DNA from: CAYMLQ01 sp964390795
GTDB lineage: Bacteria; Verrucomicrobiota; Kiritimatiellia; RFP12; UBA1067
Direction: 5' to 3'
Length of the DNA: 20,016 nt
Assembly: GCA_964390795.1 (NCBI GenBank)
Contig: CAYMLQ010000067.1
Span: forward strand, 1-20,016
The notes under the pieces were generated by a model. The model worked only from the letters and a program-made list of their open reading frames with translations. It ran no database searches and was not told the origin of the DNA. Positions 5,245 through 13,600 of this stretch are shown piece by piece. The position numbers were made by a program, and so were the translations under genes. How positions within the stretch are numbered: position 1 is the first letter of the stretch; the number at the start of each line of letters is the position of its first letter.

Positions 5245-6324
5245 TTAACGCTCCGTACAACTGATACAAGGGTCGATGGTGAGAACCAGCACGGGCACGT
5301 CCGCAAGGTTGCAGCCCTGCAGGGCCTTGACGAGCGCCGGGATGTTGGCGAAGGTCGGCGTGCGCACGCGGAACCGCTGCAGGTGCTTCGTGCCGTTGCC
5401 CTTTAAATAGTAGATCACCTCGCCGCGCGGCTGCTCGGTGCGCACGAAGTACTCGCCGTTGGGGTTGCCCGTGACCTTCACGGCGATCTCCCCGGCGGGG
5501 ATCTTGGCGGCGGCCTGGCGGATGAGGTCGGCCGACTGGAAGATCTCGTCGCAGCGCACCGCCACGCGGGCGTAGCAGTCGCCCGCCGTGCGGGTGATGG
5601 GCTCGAAGGAGAGTTCGTTGAAGGCGGCGTAGCCGAGCGTGCGGGTGTCCTGCGCCCAGCCGCAGGCGCGCAGCGTGGGGCCGACGCAGCCGAGCTGGTA
5701 GGCGTCCTCGCGCGTGAGCGCGCCGACGCCGCAGAGGCGGTGCTTGACGGTGTCGTCGTTCAGGAAGACCTTGACGATCTCGCGCGTTTCGCGCTCGACC
5801 TCGGCCACCTGCGCGAGCAGGGCCTGCATCGCCGCGGCGTCGATGTCGCGCCGCACGCCGCCGACCTTGCAGGAGCCGAAGATCACGCGTCCGCCGGTGG
5901 TGGCCTCGATGATGTTCAGCACGCGCTCGCGCACGCGCCAGGAGTGCATAAAGAGGCTTTCAAAGCCCACGGCATCGGCCATCAGGCCCAGCCACAGCAG
6001 GTGGCTGTGGATGCGCGAGAGTTCGCCCCAGATCGTGCGCAGGTAGTGGGCGCGGCGCGGCACTTCGATGCCCATGATCTCTTCGATCCCCTGGCAGTAG
6101 GACTGGCCGTGGATGAAGCTGCAGATGCCGCAGATGCGCTCGGCGATGAACACGAACTCCTGAAAGTCCCTTTTCTCTACCAGCCGCTCGAGGCCGCGGT
6201 GGATGAAGCCGATCGAGGGGATCGCCTCGACGACCTTCTCGTCCTCGACCACGAGGTCGAGGTGGATCGGTTCCGGCAACACCGGATGCTGGGGGCCGAA
6301 CGGGATGATGGTGCGGGTGGCCAT
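5245..6324 (-). CDS. echE: Ech [NiFe]-hydrogenase large subunit EchE (NuoD-like)
   Basis: A 359-aa catalytic subunit of a group 4 membrane-bound [NiFe] hydrogenase. The nickel ligands are complete: the N-terminal motif RICGIC (Cys65, Cys68) and the C-terminal motif DPCISC (Cys353, Cys356). This separates it from NuoD/NdhH of complex I, which lost them. Other conserved elements are GFIHRGLE, IHGQSYCQGIE, IWGELSRIHSHLLWLGL and the TGNPNGEYFVRTEQPRGE region. The protein ends just three residues (TER) after the last Cys, so there is no C-terminal extension for a maturation endopeptidase to remove. The start ATG at 6324 lies 8 bp after the echD stop; a longer in-frame reading would run through echD and is rejected. 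Hyp maturation genes are not in the window. Confidence 0.95.
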   Translation of the reverse strand: MATRTIIPFGPQHPVLPEPIHLDLVVEDEKVVEAIPSIGFIHRGLERLVEKRDFQEFVFIAERICGICSFIHGQSYCQGIEEIMGIEVPRRAHYLRTIWGELSRIHSHLLWLGLMADAVGFESLFMHSWRVRERVLNIIEATTGGRVIFGSCKVGGVRRDIDAAAMQALLAQVAEVERETREIVKVFLNDDTVKHRLCGVGALTREDAYQLGCVGPTLRACGWAQDTRTLGYAAFNELSFEPITRTAGDCYARVAVRCDEIFQSADLIRQAAAKIPAGEIAVKVTGNPNGEYFVRTEQPRGEVIYYLKGNGTKHLQRFRVRTPTFANIPALVKALQGCNLADVPVLVLTIDPCISCTER

Positions 6325-6332
6325 AGTGCTTC

Positions 6333-6719
6333 TCAGACAGATTTGACAACGGTGGTTGAAACTCCGGCGGCGGCCGAAGCGGCGAACGGGAAGGGTTTCG
6401 CGGTCTGATACAGGTTTCCCTTGAAATCGAGCACCAGGCCGTCGAACGCGATGCCGAAGAGGTCGTGGATCTCGTTCTCGTAGAGGAACGCGCACCAGTA
6501 CACGCCGCTGACGCTCGGCAGGCGCGCACCGGCCGACGGGAGCTGCAGGCGCAGGTTGAGGAACTTCTGCTCGCGGTCGAAGCTGTAGTTCACCTCGACG
6601 GTCTCCCCCAGCCCGGTGACGCCGATCTGCACCAGGCGCCAGCCTTGGTCGCGCAGGGCCTGGACCTCGGCGACGAGCCGCTCGGGCGTGACGGGAACGG
6701 TGGGCTGCTCTTCTCTCAT
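6333..6719 (-). CDS. echD: Ech hydrogenase subunit EchD (NuoC-like)
   Basis: A 128-aa hydrophilic subunit homologous to the 30-kDa (NuoC) subunit of complex I, which stabilises the interface of the catalytic EchC/EchE module. The family signature is visible as ENEIHDLFGIAFDGL (about residues 84-98), corresponding to the ExxxxDLFGIxFxGH pattern; the final His is Leu here. The start codon overlaps the echC stop in an ATGA arrangement (6719-6716), so translation is probably coupled and the upstream in-frame ATG at 6746 is not needed. The C-terminal tail (PFPFAASAAAGVSTTVVKSV) is Ala-rich and not obviously conserved. It has the length and position expected for EchD in the echABCDEF order. Confidence 0.9.
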   Translation of the reverse strand: MREEQPTVPVTPERLVAEVQALRDQGWRLVQIGVTGLGETVEVNYSFDREQKFLNLRLQLPSAGARLPSVSGVYWCAFLYENEIHDLFGIAFDGLVLDFKGNLYQTAKPFPFAASAAAGVSTTVVKSV

Positions 6720-7621
6720 GACGATGTCTTCTCCATGTAGACCCACTCGACGTTGGCGTTGAACGGCTCGGTCTTGAAGCGCTTGTACCCGAGCTTGGTG
6801 TAGATGTGGATGTTGACGGCGCTGCGGTGGCCGGTGAAGATCTCGTAGCGGCGGACCTTGGGGAACTCCGCCTCGAGGGCCACGATCAGCCGGTGCCCGA
6901 GGCCGCGGCCGCGGAAATAAGGGAGCACGCTCAGGCGCAGGATGTGGGCCGTGCCCTGCCCGTCGCTGTAGCCGCGGATCGAAGCCACGATCTTGCCATT
7001 CACGACGCCCTTGAGGAAGAGCATGTGGCTGAAGTCGGAGGAGATCTCAGCGAGCGACTGGCGCAGGGCGGGCAGGCTGGCGTCGCCGTAGATCTCGGCC
7101 TCGCTCTGGTAGGCCACCTTCTGCAGCGCCAGGAGTTCGGGCAGGTCCGCCGCAAGCGCCGGCTGGATCATCATCACCCCCGCCGCGTAGGTGGAGGCGG
7201 CCATGGCCGCGCGCCGGGCCTCGAGGATGCCGAGAGCCTGCACCACGCCGTCGATGATCGCCTCGGGGCGCACGGCGCAGCCGGGCACGTAGACGTCCAC
7301 CGGGATCACGGAGTCGATGCCGCCGGAGACGTTGTAACACTCGCGGAAAATGCCGCCCGAGGTGGCGCAGATGCCGAGGGCGACCACCACCTTGGGCTCG
7401 GGCATCTGGTCGTAGATGTTGCGGACCACCTCACGGTTCTGCACGTTGACCGAGCCGGTGACGAGAAAGACATCGGCGTGCTTCGGGTTGCCGGTGTTGA
7501 CGATGCCGAACCGCTCCACGTCGAAACCGGGCGTGAGGCTGGCGAGCACCTCGATGTCGCAGCCGTTGCAGCTCGACGCGTCGTAGTGGATAACCCAGGG
7601 TGATTTTTGCAGACCGGACAT
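6716..7621 (-). CDS. echC: Ech hydrogenase small subunit EchC (NuoB-like) fused to a GNAT acetyltransferase-like domain
   Basis: A 301-aa protein with two parts. Residues 1-140 are a complete NuoB-like small subunit, whose [4Fe-4S] cluster is nearest the NiFe site. Its ligands are Cys18 and Cys21 (SSCNGCDIE), Cys85 (ALGICATSGG) and Cys115 (VPGCAVRPE). Normal EchC ends around here. Residues about 152-301 form a GNAT-like domain: a start like MMIQPALAADLPELLALQ, motif A LSVLPYFRGRGLGHRL (R237-G-R-G-L-G fits the acyl-CoA pyrophosphate loop) and motif B NIHIYTKLGYKRF. The reading frame is uninterrupted. Two in-frame ATGs (residues 150-151) at the junction, behind a G-rich stretch, could also give a separate GNAT protein. 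The gene starts 13 bp after echB and ends overlapping echD. I know of no described EchC-GNAT fusion; the acetylation target is unknown. Confidence 0.9.
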   Translation of the reverse strand: MSGLQKSPWVIHYDASSCNGCDIEVLASLTPGFDVERFGIVNTGNPKHADVFLVTGSVNVQNREVVRNIYDQMPEPKVVVALGICATSGGIFRECYNVSGGIDSVIPVDVYVPGCAVRPEAIIDGVVQALGILEARRAAMAASTYAAGVMMIQPALAADLPELLALQKVAYQSEAEIYGDASLPALRQSLAEISSDFSHMLFLKGVVNGKIVASIRGYSDGQGTAHILRLSVLPYFRGRGLGHRLIVALEAEFPKVRRYEIFTGHRSAVNIHIYTKLGYKRFKTEPFNANVEWVYMEKTSS

Positions 7622-7634
7622 GGGGGCGCAGTTC

Positions 7635-8510
7635 CTAACTCAATTTCAAGAAGCCGCAGAGTTGCATCAGCCAGAGCACGAAGATGTTGCCGCAGCCGAG
7701 CACCAGCGTCATCAGCCACGCGCTGCGCAGCGCGAAGACCCACTTGACGCGGGCGCAGACGTTGTCGACCACCAGCAGCGAGAAGAAGCACACGGCGCAG
7801 GAGACCAGGCCGAAGATCCAATGGGTGCTGAAGAAGAGGAAGAGCCAGCCGAGGAGCATGACGTTCTCGTACCAGTGGGCGACCTCGATGAGCGCCAGGG
7901 TGGGGCCGGCGAACTCGGTGGTGATGCCGCGGACCAACTCCTGATGCGCATGGTGCGAGGCGGAGAGGTCGAAAGGCGACTTGCGGAACTTCATCTCCAT
8001 CGCGTACATCAGCGCCACGAAAACGCCCGGCAGCAGGAGGATCGGCGTGTGCGCGCCGCTGGCGATCGCGTCGACCGAGAACGTGTGCGTCACCATGTAC
8101 ATGCCGACGGCGGTCAGCAGCACGATCGGCTCGTAGGCCATCATCTGGATCAGCTCGCGCGAAGCGCCCACGAAGCTGTACGGGGAGCTGGCCTTGAAGG
8201 CGCCGAGCACGAAGAAGATGCCCGACAGGGTCAGCGCGAAGAAAACCAGCAGCAGGTCGGAGCCGCAGAAGAAAAGCGCGCCGGTGAACACCGTCAGCAC
8301 GAAGAAGAAGACGATGTAGAAGTTCTGCGAGCGGCGCACGACGAGGCGCTCCTTGCTCCACAGCTTGGCCACGTCGTAAAACGGCTGCAGCAGCGGAGGC
8401 CCGAGGCGCGCCTGCATGCGCGCCGAGAGCCGGCGGTCAATGCCGGCCAGCAGCCCGCCGACCAGCGGCGCCGCCACCAGATAGATCAGAAGACGCCACC
8501 ACGGACTCAT
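7635..8510 (-). CDS. echB: Ech hydrogenase membrane subunit EchB (NuoH-like)
   Basis: A 291-aa integral membrane subunit that anchors the soluble hydrogenase module and forms the quinone-site-like cavity and part of the proton path. Family motifs are clear: DRRLSARMQARLGPPLLQPF and YDVAKLWSKE in the first cytoplasmic loop, SRELIQMMAYEP, and MKFRKSPFDLSASHHAHQEL followed by VRGITTEFAGPTLALIE. About seven to eight hydrophobic helices are visible. The start is set at 8510 (MSPWW), where the ATG overlaps the echA stop as ATGA; an in-frame ATG two codons upstream (8516) is also possible. The gene stands between echA and echC as in canonical ech operons. Confidence 0.94.
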   Translation of the reverse strand: MSPWWRLLIYLVAAPLVGGLLAGIDRRLSARMQARLGPPLLQPFYDVAKLWSKERLVVRRSQNFYIVFFFVLTVFTGALFFCGSDLLLVFFALTLSGIFFVLGAFKASSPYSFVGASRELIQMMAYEPIVLLTAVGMYMVTHTFSVDAIASGAHTPILLLPGVFVALMYAMEMKFRKSPFDLSASHHAHQELVRGITTEFAGPTLALIEVAHWYENVMLLGWLFLFFSTHWIFGLVSCAVCFFSLLVVDNVCARVKWVFALRSAWLMTLVLGCGNIFVLWLMQLCGFLKLS

Positions 8511-10411
8511 GAGCACACCCCCTTCAGCAACAGGACGGCCAGCAGGGCGGCCAGCAGGACGCAGGCGAACACCACGCCGGCCTTCATCATCTTGGCCTCC
8601 GGGAGGAGGTCGGCCAGGTAATAGTTCTGCATCGACATGTCATGCGTGGAGCCCGCAGCGCCGGTGAAGCGCATGCCGCTCTCGGCATTGGCTCCGCCCA
8701 GATAGGGATCGACGACTTTCACGTTACGCCCATAATTCAGGAAGCTGAGGGGGAAGAGCGAGACCAGCGCCAGCATGATGACCATGATGATGATGTTGCC
8801 CTCGCTCATGGCGCTGAACTGGGCGAGGTGGTACTGCGTCTTCACGTACGGCTCGATCAGATAGGTCGACACCAGCGGGAAGAGCATACAGGTGCCGAAC
8901 GTCAGCCCGGAGAGCGCGTACAGCGCCGTCCACTTGCCCGCGCCGATGTTCTTCTCCACGTTGGCGTGCATTTGGGTCACCATCAGCAGGCCGCCCATCC
9001 ACTTGATCCAGAAGAAGAGCGTGGCCGCGCTGCCGAAGACGATGAACACCGCCAGCAGGGGCATGGAGTCGAGCACCGCCTTGAGCACCGCGTACTTGCT
9101 GATCAGCATGCCGAACGGCGCGAGGAACATGCCGGCCATGCCGATCTGCAGCATCACGGAGAGGCGCGGCATCTTGAGGAGCAGCCCGTTCATGTCGTCG
9201 ATGTTGCGGCTGTGAAGCTTGTGCTCGATCACGCCGACGCACAGGAAGAGCAGCCCCTTGGCGATGGCGTGGAAGACGATCAGCAGAATGCCCGCCCACA
9301 CGGACTCGTGCGTGCCGATGCCGCCGCAGAGCACAATCAGGCCGAGATTGGCGATGGTGGAATAGGCCAGCACCTTCTTCGCGTCGCTGGTGGTGATGGC
9401 GGCCAGGGAGGTGATCAGGAACGTGAGGGCGCCCACCAGCGCCACCAGAATGCCGGCCACGGTGCCCTGAAGCACGGGCGCCACGCGCAGCACCAGGTAG
9501 ACGCCGGCGTTGACCATGGTGCTGGAATGCAGCAGCGCGGAGACCGGCGTGGGCGCCACCATCGCGCCCAGCAGCCACGACGAAAAGGGCAACTGGGCGG
9601 ACTTGGTGAGGCCGGCGAAGGCCAGCAGCGCGACCGGCAGGAGCGCCACGGCGGGGCCGGCGGCGACGAGCCGATCAAGCTCAACCGGCCCCCCATGCCC
9701 GGCCAGCCAGGAGAGGGCCGCAGCAAACGCGACTCCGCCCGTGAGGTTCAGCAGCAGCGCGCGCTGGGCGTTGCGCTTGGACTCGTCCGTGCCCTTGTAG
9801 CCGATCAGCCAGAACGAGCAAAGCGTGGTGATCTCCCAGAAGAAGTAGAACCAGATCAGGTTGTTGGAGAACACGAGGCCGAACATCGCGCCCAGGAAGA
9901 TGAAGAGGATAGCGAAGAAGCTGCGGCGTCCGTCGCGCATTTCGGGATGGTGCGTGACATGAAACTCCTGCATGTAGTCCACCGCGTAGAGGCAGATCAG
10001 GCCGCCGACCACGCCGACGATGAGCGTCAGAATCACGGAGAAGGGGTCGATGAGCAGGTTGCGGGCGACCTCCACATGATGGCCGCCCAGCTCCAGCGGC
10101 AGCAGCAGGGCCGCCTGCGCCAGAGCCAGCACGGCGATGAGCGGCTTGCGGCAGCGTGCGCTGAGCCAGAGCAGATAGAGCGTGATGACGCCTTCGATGG
10201 CGAGCATGACGCGTCCGACCGTTTCAGGCGCAACCGGCAGCCGCGTCACGCTGTCGGGCACTCCCGGCAGAGACAGCGCCACGGAGCCCGCGATGACGGC
10301 GACGACACCCAGTCCGACGAGCAGGCGCCTGATCGGATTCGAGCGTGTGGCCAGAAGGAGAAGGCCTAAAACAAAGGGAAACACAACCAAGAGTGAAATT
10401 AAACCAGTCAT
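8507..10411 (-). CDS. echA: Ech hydrogenase antiporter-like subunit EchA (NuoL/HyfB-like)
   Basis: A 634-aa polytopic membrane protein of the NuoL/MrpA antiporter family, expected to pump H+ or Na+ when the hydrogenase turns over. Key features: FFWEITTLCSFWLIGYKGTD with the conserved helix-5 Glu, LTKSAQLPFSSWLLGAM with the conserved Lys in helix 7, PTPVSALLHSSTMVNAGVYL, and KKVLAYSTIANLGLI. The C-terminal KVVDPYLGGANAESGMRF stretch is typical of EchA/HyfB-type proteins. ATG 10411 is chosen because translation then begins directly with the first helix (MTGLISLLVVFPFVLG). An upstream in-frame ATG at 10444 would add 11 polar residues without a better ribosome site. It is the first gene of the operon and is divergent from the macroglobulin gene. 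Confidence 0.94.
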   Translation of the reverse strand: MTGLISLLVVFPFVLGLLLLATRSNPIRRLLVGLGVVAVIAGSVALSLPGVPDSVTRLPVAPETVGRVMLAIEGVITLYLLWLSARCRKPLIAVLALAQAALLLPLELGGHHVEVARNLLIDPFSVILTLIVGVVGGLICLYAVDYMQEFHVTHHPEMRDGRRSFFAILFIFLGAMFGLVFSNNLIWFYFFWEITTLCSFWLIGYKGTDESKRNAQRALLLNLTGGVAFAAALSWLAGHGGPVELDRLVAAGPAVALLPVALLAFAGLTKSAQLPFSSWLLGAMVAPTPVSALLHSSTMVNAGVYLVLRVAPVLQGTVAGILVALVGALTFLITSLAAITTSDAKKVLAYSTIANLGLIVLCGGIGTHESVWAGILLIVFHAIAKGLLFLCVGVIEHKLHSRNIDDMNGLLLKMPRLSVMLQIGMAGMFLAPFGMLISKYAVLKAVLDSMPLLAVFIVFGSAATLFFWIKWMGGLLMVTQMHANVEKNIGAGKWTALYALSGLTFGTCMLFPLVSTYLIEPYVKTQYHLAQFSAMSEGNIIIMVIMLALVSLFPLSFLNYGRNVKVVDPYLGGANAESGMRFTGAAGSTHDMSMQNYYLADLLPEAKMMKAGVVFACVLLAALLAVLLLKGVCS

Positions 10412-10683
10412 ATTAGTCCCGCAAAAAAGCCGGTAAGATATCATCTTGGACTAGTCGGCACAAGGGGAATCATGAAAAATCGTAAGCGGGAACTTTTTTC
10501 GCTGATCCTGCTTGTCACCGTTTAGGCGACGTGTTACGTTCTTGCCCATGTGAACAGGTAGACGTCTTCGCTCGCACCTGCTTCTCGCTCTTAACTTAAT
10601 TTGTGTTGGTCTTCTGTCTGTCTTCCGTCTTTTTCCCCTGTCTTTCACCCCCTCTGTCTTCTTCATCTTGGGAGGATTGTCTC
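10412..10683. other. Divergent intergenic region between echA and the macroglobulin gene
   Basis: It must hold promoters for both directions. On the plus strand TTGTCA (10512-10517), a 17-nt gap and TACGTT (10535-10540) form a weak sigma-70-like pair. On the minus strand TTGTGC and TATCTT, 17 nt apart and roughly 35-60 nt before the echA ATG, are an even weaker candidate. Bases about 10605-10670 are a pyrimidine tract of repeated GTCTTC/GTCTGTCTTCC words that would form the leader of the macroglobulin mRNA. Confidence 0.45.
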
Positions 10684-13600
10684 ATGACGTCTCTTCGCTC
10701 GGATCGGGCGTTCTGGTTCGCTGCCGCCTTTCTTTGCCTCAACGCGTGCGGGTGGTGGTGGGTGAAGCAGCGCCCGCCGGAGACTGTCCGGCCCGGCACG
10801 GCGCTTGTGCCGCCCGATCCGGTCGCGGAGGCTGCGCCTGTTCTGAAGCCGCTCGCGGTTGTGGGCGTGGAACAGGTCGCGCTGTCGCCGGAGCGCCTGC
10901 TGACACTCGCCTTTACCTTCACCGGGCCGGTCGAATGGACGACCTTCGCCGAACGCCTGAAACTCACCGCCGACGGGCAGCCGGTGGCGTGGCATTTCGT
11001 GGGCAAGAACCGGGCGAGGGTATGTCAGGTGCAGACCAAGACAGCGGTGCGCGGCGACCGCATTGACGCGCGCGTCGAGACAGGCGTGAAGCCCGCCTCG
11101 CGCGACTACGCGCCGCTGGCCGTGACCGTGTCCCAACCCGTGCCGGTGGCTCCCGAGTTTCAATTCTCGAAGCTTGAGGCCTGTACGCCCTCCTTCGGGC
11201 AGCCCTACGTGGTCGCCCGCTTCACGCAGATGGCGGAGGCGCGCGAGGCGCCGACCGCGATCTCGTGCGAGCCGCCGGTGCAGTTCACGGTGACCCCCGA
11301 GTCGTGGGGTGACGGCTTGCGCCTGACAGGGCCTTTTGCGATCGGCACCTCCTACACGTTCACCTTTAAGTCCGGCCTGCGCTCGCGCGCCGGGCACCGG
11401 CTGGAGCAGGAGGCCCGCCGGACGGTCCTGGTCCGGCACCGCGAGCCGAGCGTGACGATTCCGGTGGAGGGCCGCTATCTGGCGCCCGACGGAGAACTGC
11501 TGGTGCCGGTGCTCGCGGTGAACACGCCGCGCGTGGAAAGCAGGCTCGCACGCGTCCTGCCGCAGAACCTGGTGCAGTACGCCCTGCGCGAGGGCGGGCA
11601 CACCAGCGGCTGGTGGCGCGACGAGCCGGCCGCGCTGGCGCAGGAGCTGACCACGCGGGCGGCGGTGCGGACCAATACGGTCTCCGCGGCCCGCGACCAG
11701 GAGCAGCGGCTCCTGCTGCGGCTCGGCGACTACGGCCAGGAGCCTGTGCGCGGCGTCTATGTCTTGGAGGTGAGCGCGCCGGAGGTGGAGCCGAGCAGCC
11801 GGCTCGTGTGCGTGACGGACCTCGGTCTCAGCGCGCGCGGCGACGGCGAGTCGGTGGCGGTCTGGGTGACCTCCCTGCGCACCGGACGTCCGGAGCCGGG
11901 CGCACGCGTGGAGCTTTACGGGCGCAACAACCTGCTGTGGGCGCAGGGTGTCAGCGACGCGCAGGGGCTGGTTCGGCTGAAGCGCAGGGCGGACGAGGGC
12001 GAGCCGTTTCTGGTCTTGGCACAGACGGCCGACGGACGCGACCTGTCGATGCTCCAACTCGCGGACAGCAGCGCGGTGGAGCAGCGCTGCGAAGCCGCGC
12101 GCGGCTACCCCGCTCCGGGCGTGTGCGAAGCGTTCCTGCTGAGCGACCGCGACCTTTACCGCCACGGCGAGAGCGTCTTTGTGCAGGCGCTGCTGCGCCA
12201 GAGGGACGGGAAGCCGCCCGCGCCCTTCCCTGTCGAACTGCGCGTGGTCAAGCCCGACGGACGCACCTTCAAGGCCTCTCCGCTGATGCCCGACGCGCTG
12301 GGGGCGGCGGTGACGCAGGTGACGCTGCCGGAGTACCTGCCCTCGGGCACCTACACGCTCGAGCTGCGACTGCCGGGTGAGGGGGCTGTGCTCGGCGAGC
12401 GCCGGGTGATGCTCGAGGCCTTCGTGCCGCCGCAGATCCGCGTGAAACTGAAGGAGCTGCCCACGTCGGCGCGGGCGGGCGACGAACTGACGTTCCAGGT
12501 GGCCGCCGAGCACCTCTTTGGCAAGCCGGCGGCGGGGTTGGGTGTGCAGGCGAACCTGATCGTAGCTGAGAGCGCTTTCGCGCCCAAGGCGTGGGAGGGC
12601 TTTCTGTTCGGCGACCCGGAGCGGAGCGTGAGGGCAACCTGCATCGCCTGTCCCAGTCAGACGCTGACTGCCGAGGGAACGGCGGCCTTTCACGTGAAGG
12701 CCGCCGTGGAGGGGCTGCCGCCCGCCCAATTGACAGCACGGGTGCAGGCGACGGTGACCGAGACGGGCGGCCGCACGGTCTCGGCGCGAGGCGAGGTTAC
12801 GGTCGACCCCTACCCCTTCTACATCGGCATCCGCCCCAACGACAGGCAGCTGCTTCGCGCGGGTGTCCCGCACACGGTCACGCTCGCGGCAGTGAATCCC
12901 GACGGGACGCGGTATAGCGGAAAGACGCCGCTCAAGGTGCGGCTCGAAAAAGTCGCCTGGGTCAGTGGCCTGCTCAAAACAGAGACGGGCGGTTACCGCT
13001 GGGAAAGCGAACAAGTGAAGGCCACGGTGGCGGAATCGACGTCCGAGACCGGCCCCCAAGACACCGCTTACGCCGTGACAGCCGAGGGCGCGGGCGACTA
13101 CGTGCTCACCTTCACGGACCCGGTGTCGCACGCGTCGTCAAGCTGGCGCTTTGCGGCGGGCGGGGACGGGCAGTCCGACGGCAGCTGGAGCCGCGCCACA
13201 CCCGAACGCGTGGAGCTGGTCTTTGACAAGGCCGACTACCGGCCTGGAGACACGGCCCGGCTCCAGCTCCGCACGCCGTTCGCGGGGCAGGCGTGGGTCT
13301 CGCTCTGCAGCGACCGCCTTTTGGAGAACCGCGTGGTGACGCTCACGAACAACACCGCCTCGCTCGAGTGGGCGGTGACGGAGGCGCTCGCGCCCAACGT
13401 GGCGGTCGCGGTCAGCGTCGTGCGTCCCGCGGTGGCTGAGAGTATCTGGAGCGCGCACCGCGCCTCGGGCGAGGCGCTGCTGAGGGTGTTGCCGCAGGAG
13501 CGGAAGCTGACGGTCCAGGTACAGCCGGACAGCGAGGTGTGGCGGCCGAAGAGCAAGGGAACGGCGCGGGTCACGGTGACCGACGCCGCCGGGCGGCCCG

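Noticed and set aside
8642..10369. A 575-codon open frame on the plus strand opposite echA
   Set aside because: Composition is dominated by His, Gln, Glu, Asp and Arg, as expected from the complement of a hydrophobic GC-rich gene; no domain is recognisable and echA is certain.
4903..10411. Complex I (nuo) or formate hydrogenlyase instead of Ech
   Set aside because: EchE keeps both CxxC nickel motifs, and no NuoE/F/G, NuoJ/K/M/N, formate dehydrogenase or HycA-type genes accompany it; the six-gene order is that of ech.
10603..10683. ATG at 10603 as the macroglobulin start
   Set aside because: Adds a Ser/Pro-rich translation of the pyrimidine tract; ATG 10684 has GGGAGG and begins directly with a signal-peptide-like sequence.
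10663..13131. An 822-codon open frame on the minus strand opposite the macroglobulin gene
   Set aside because: Arg/His/Gly/Leu-rich shadow of high third-position GC; the plus-strand protein has clear MG, A2M and thioester motifs.
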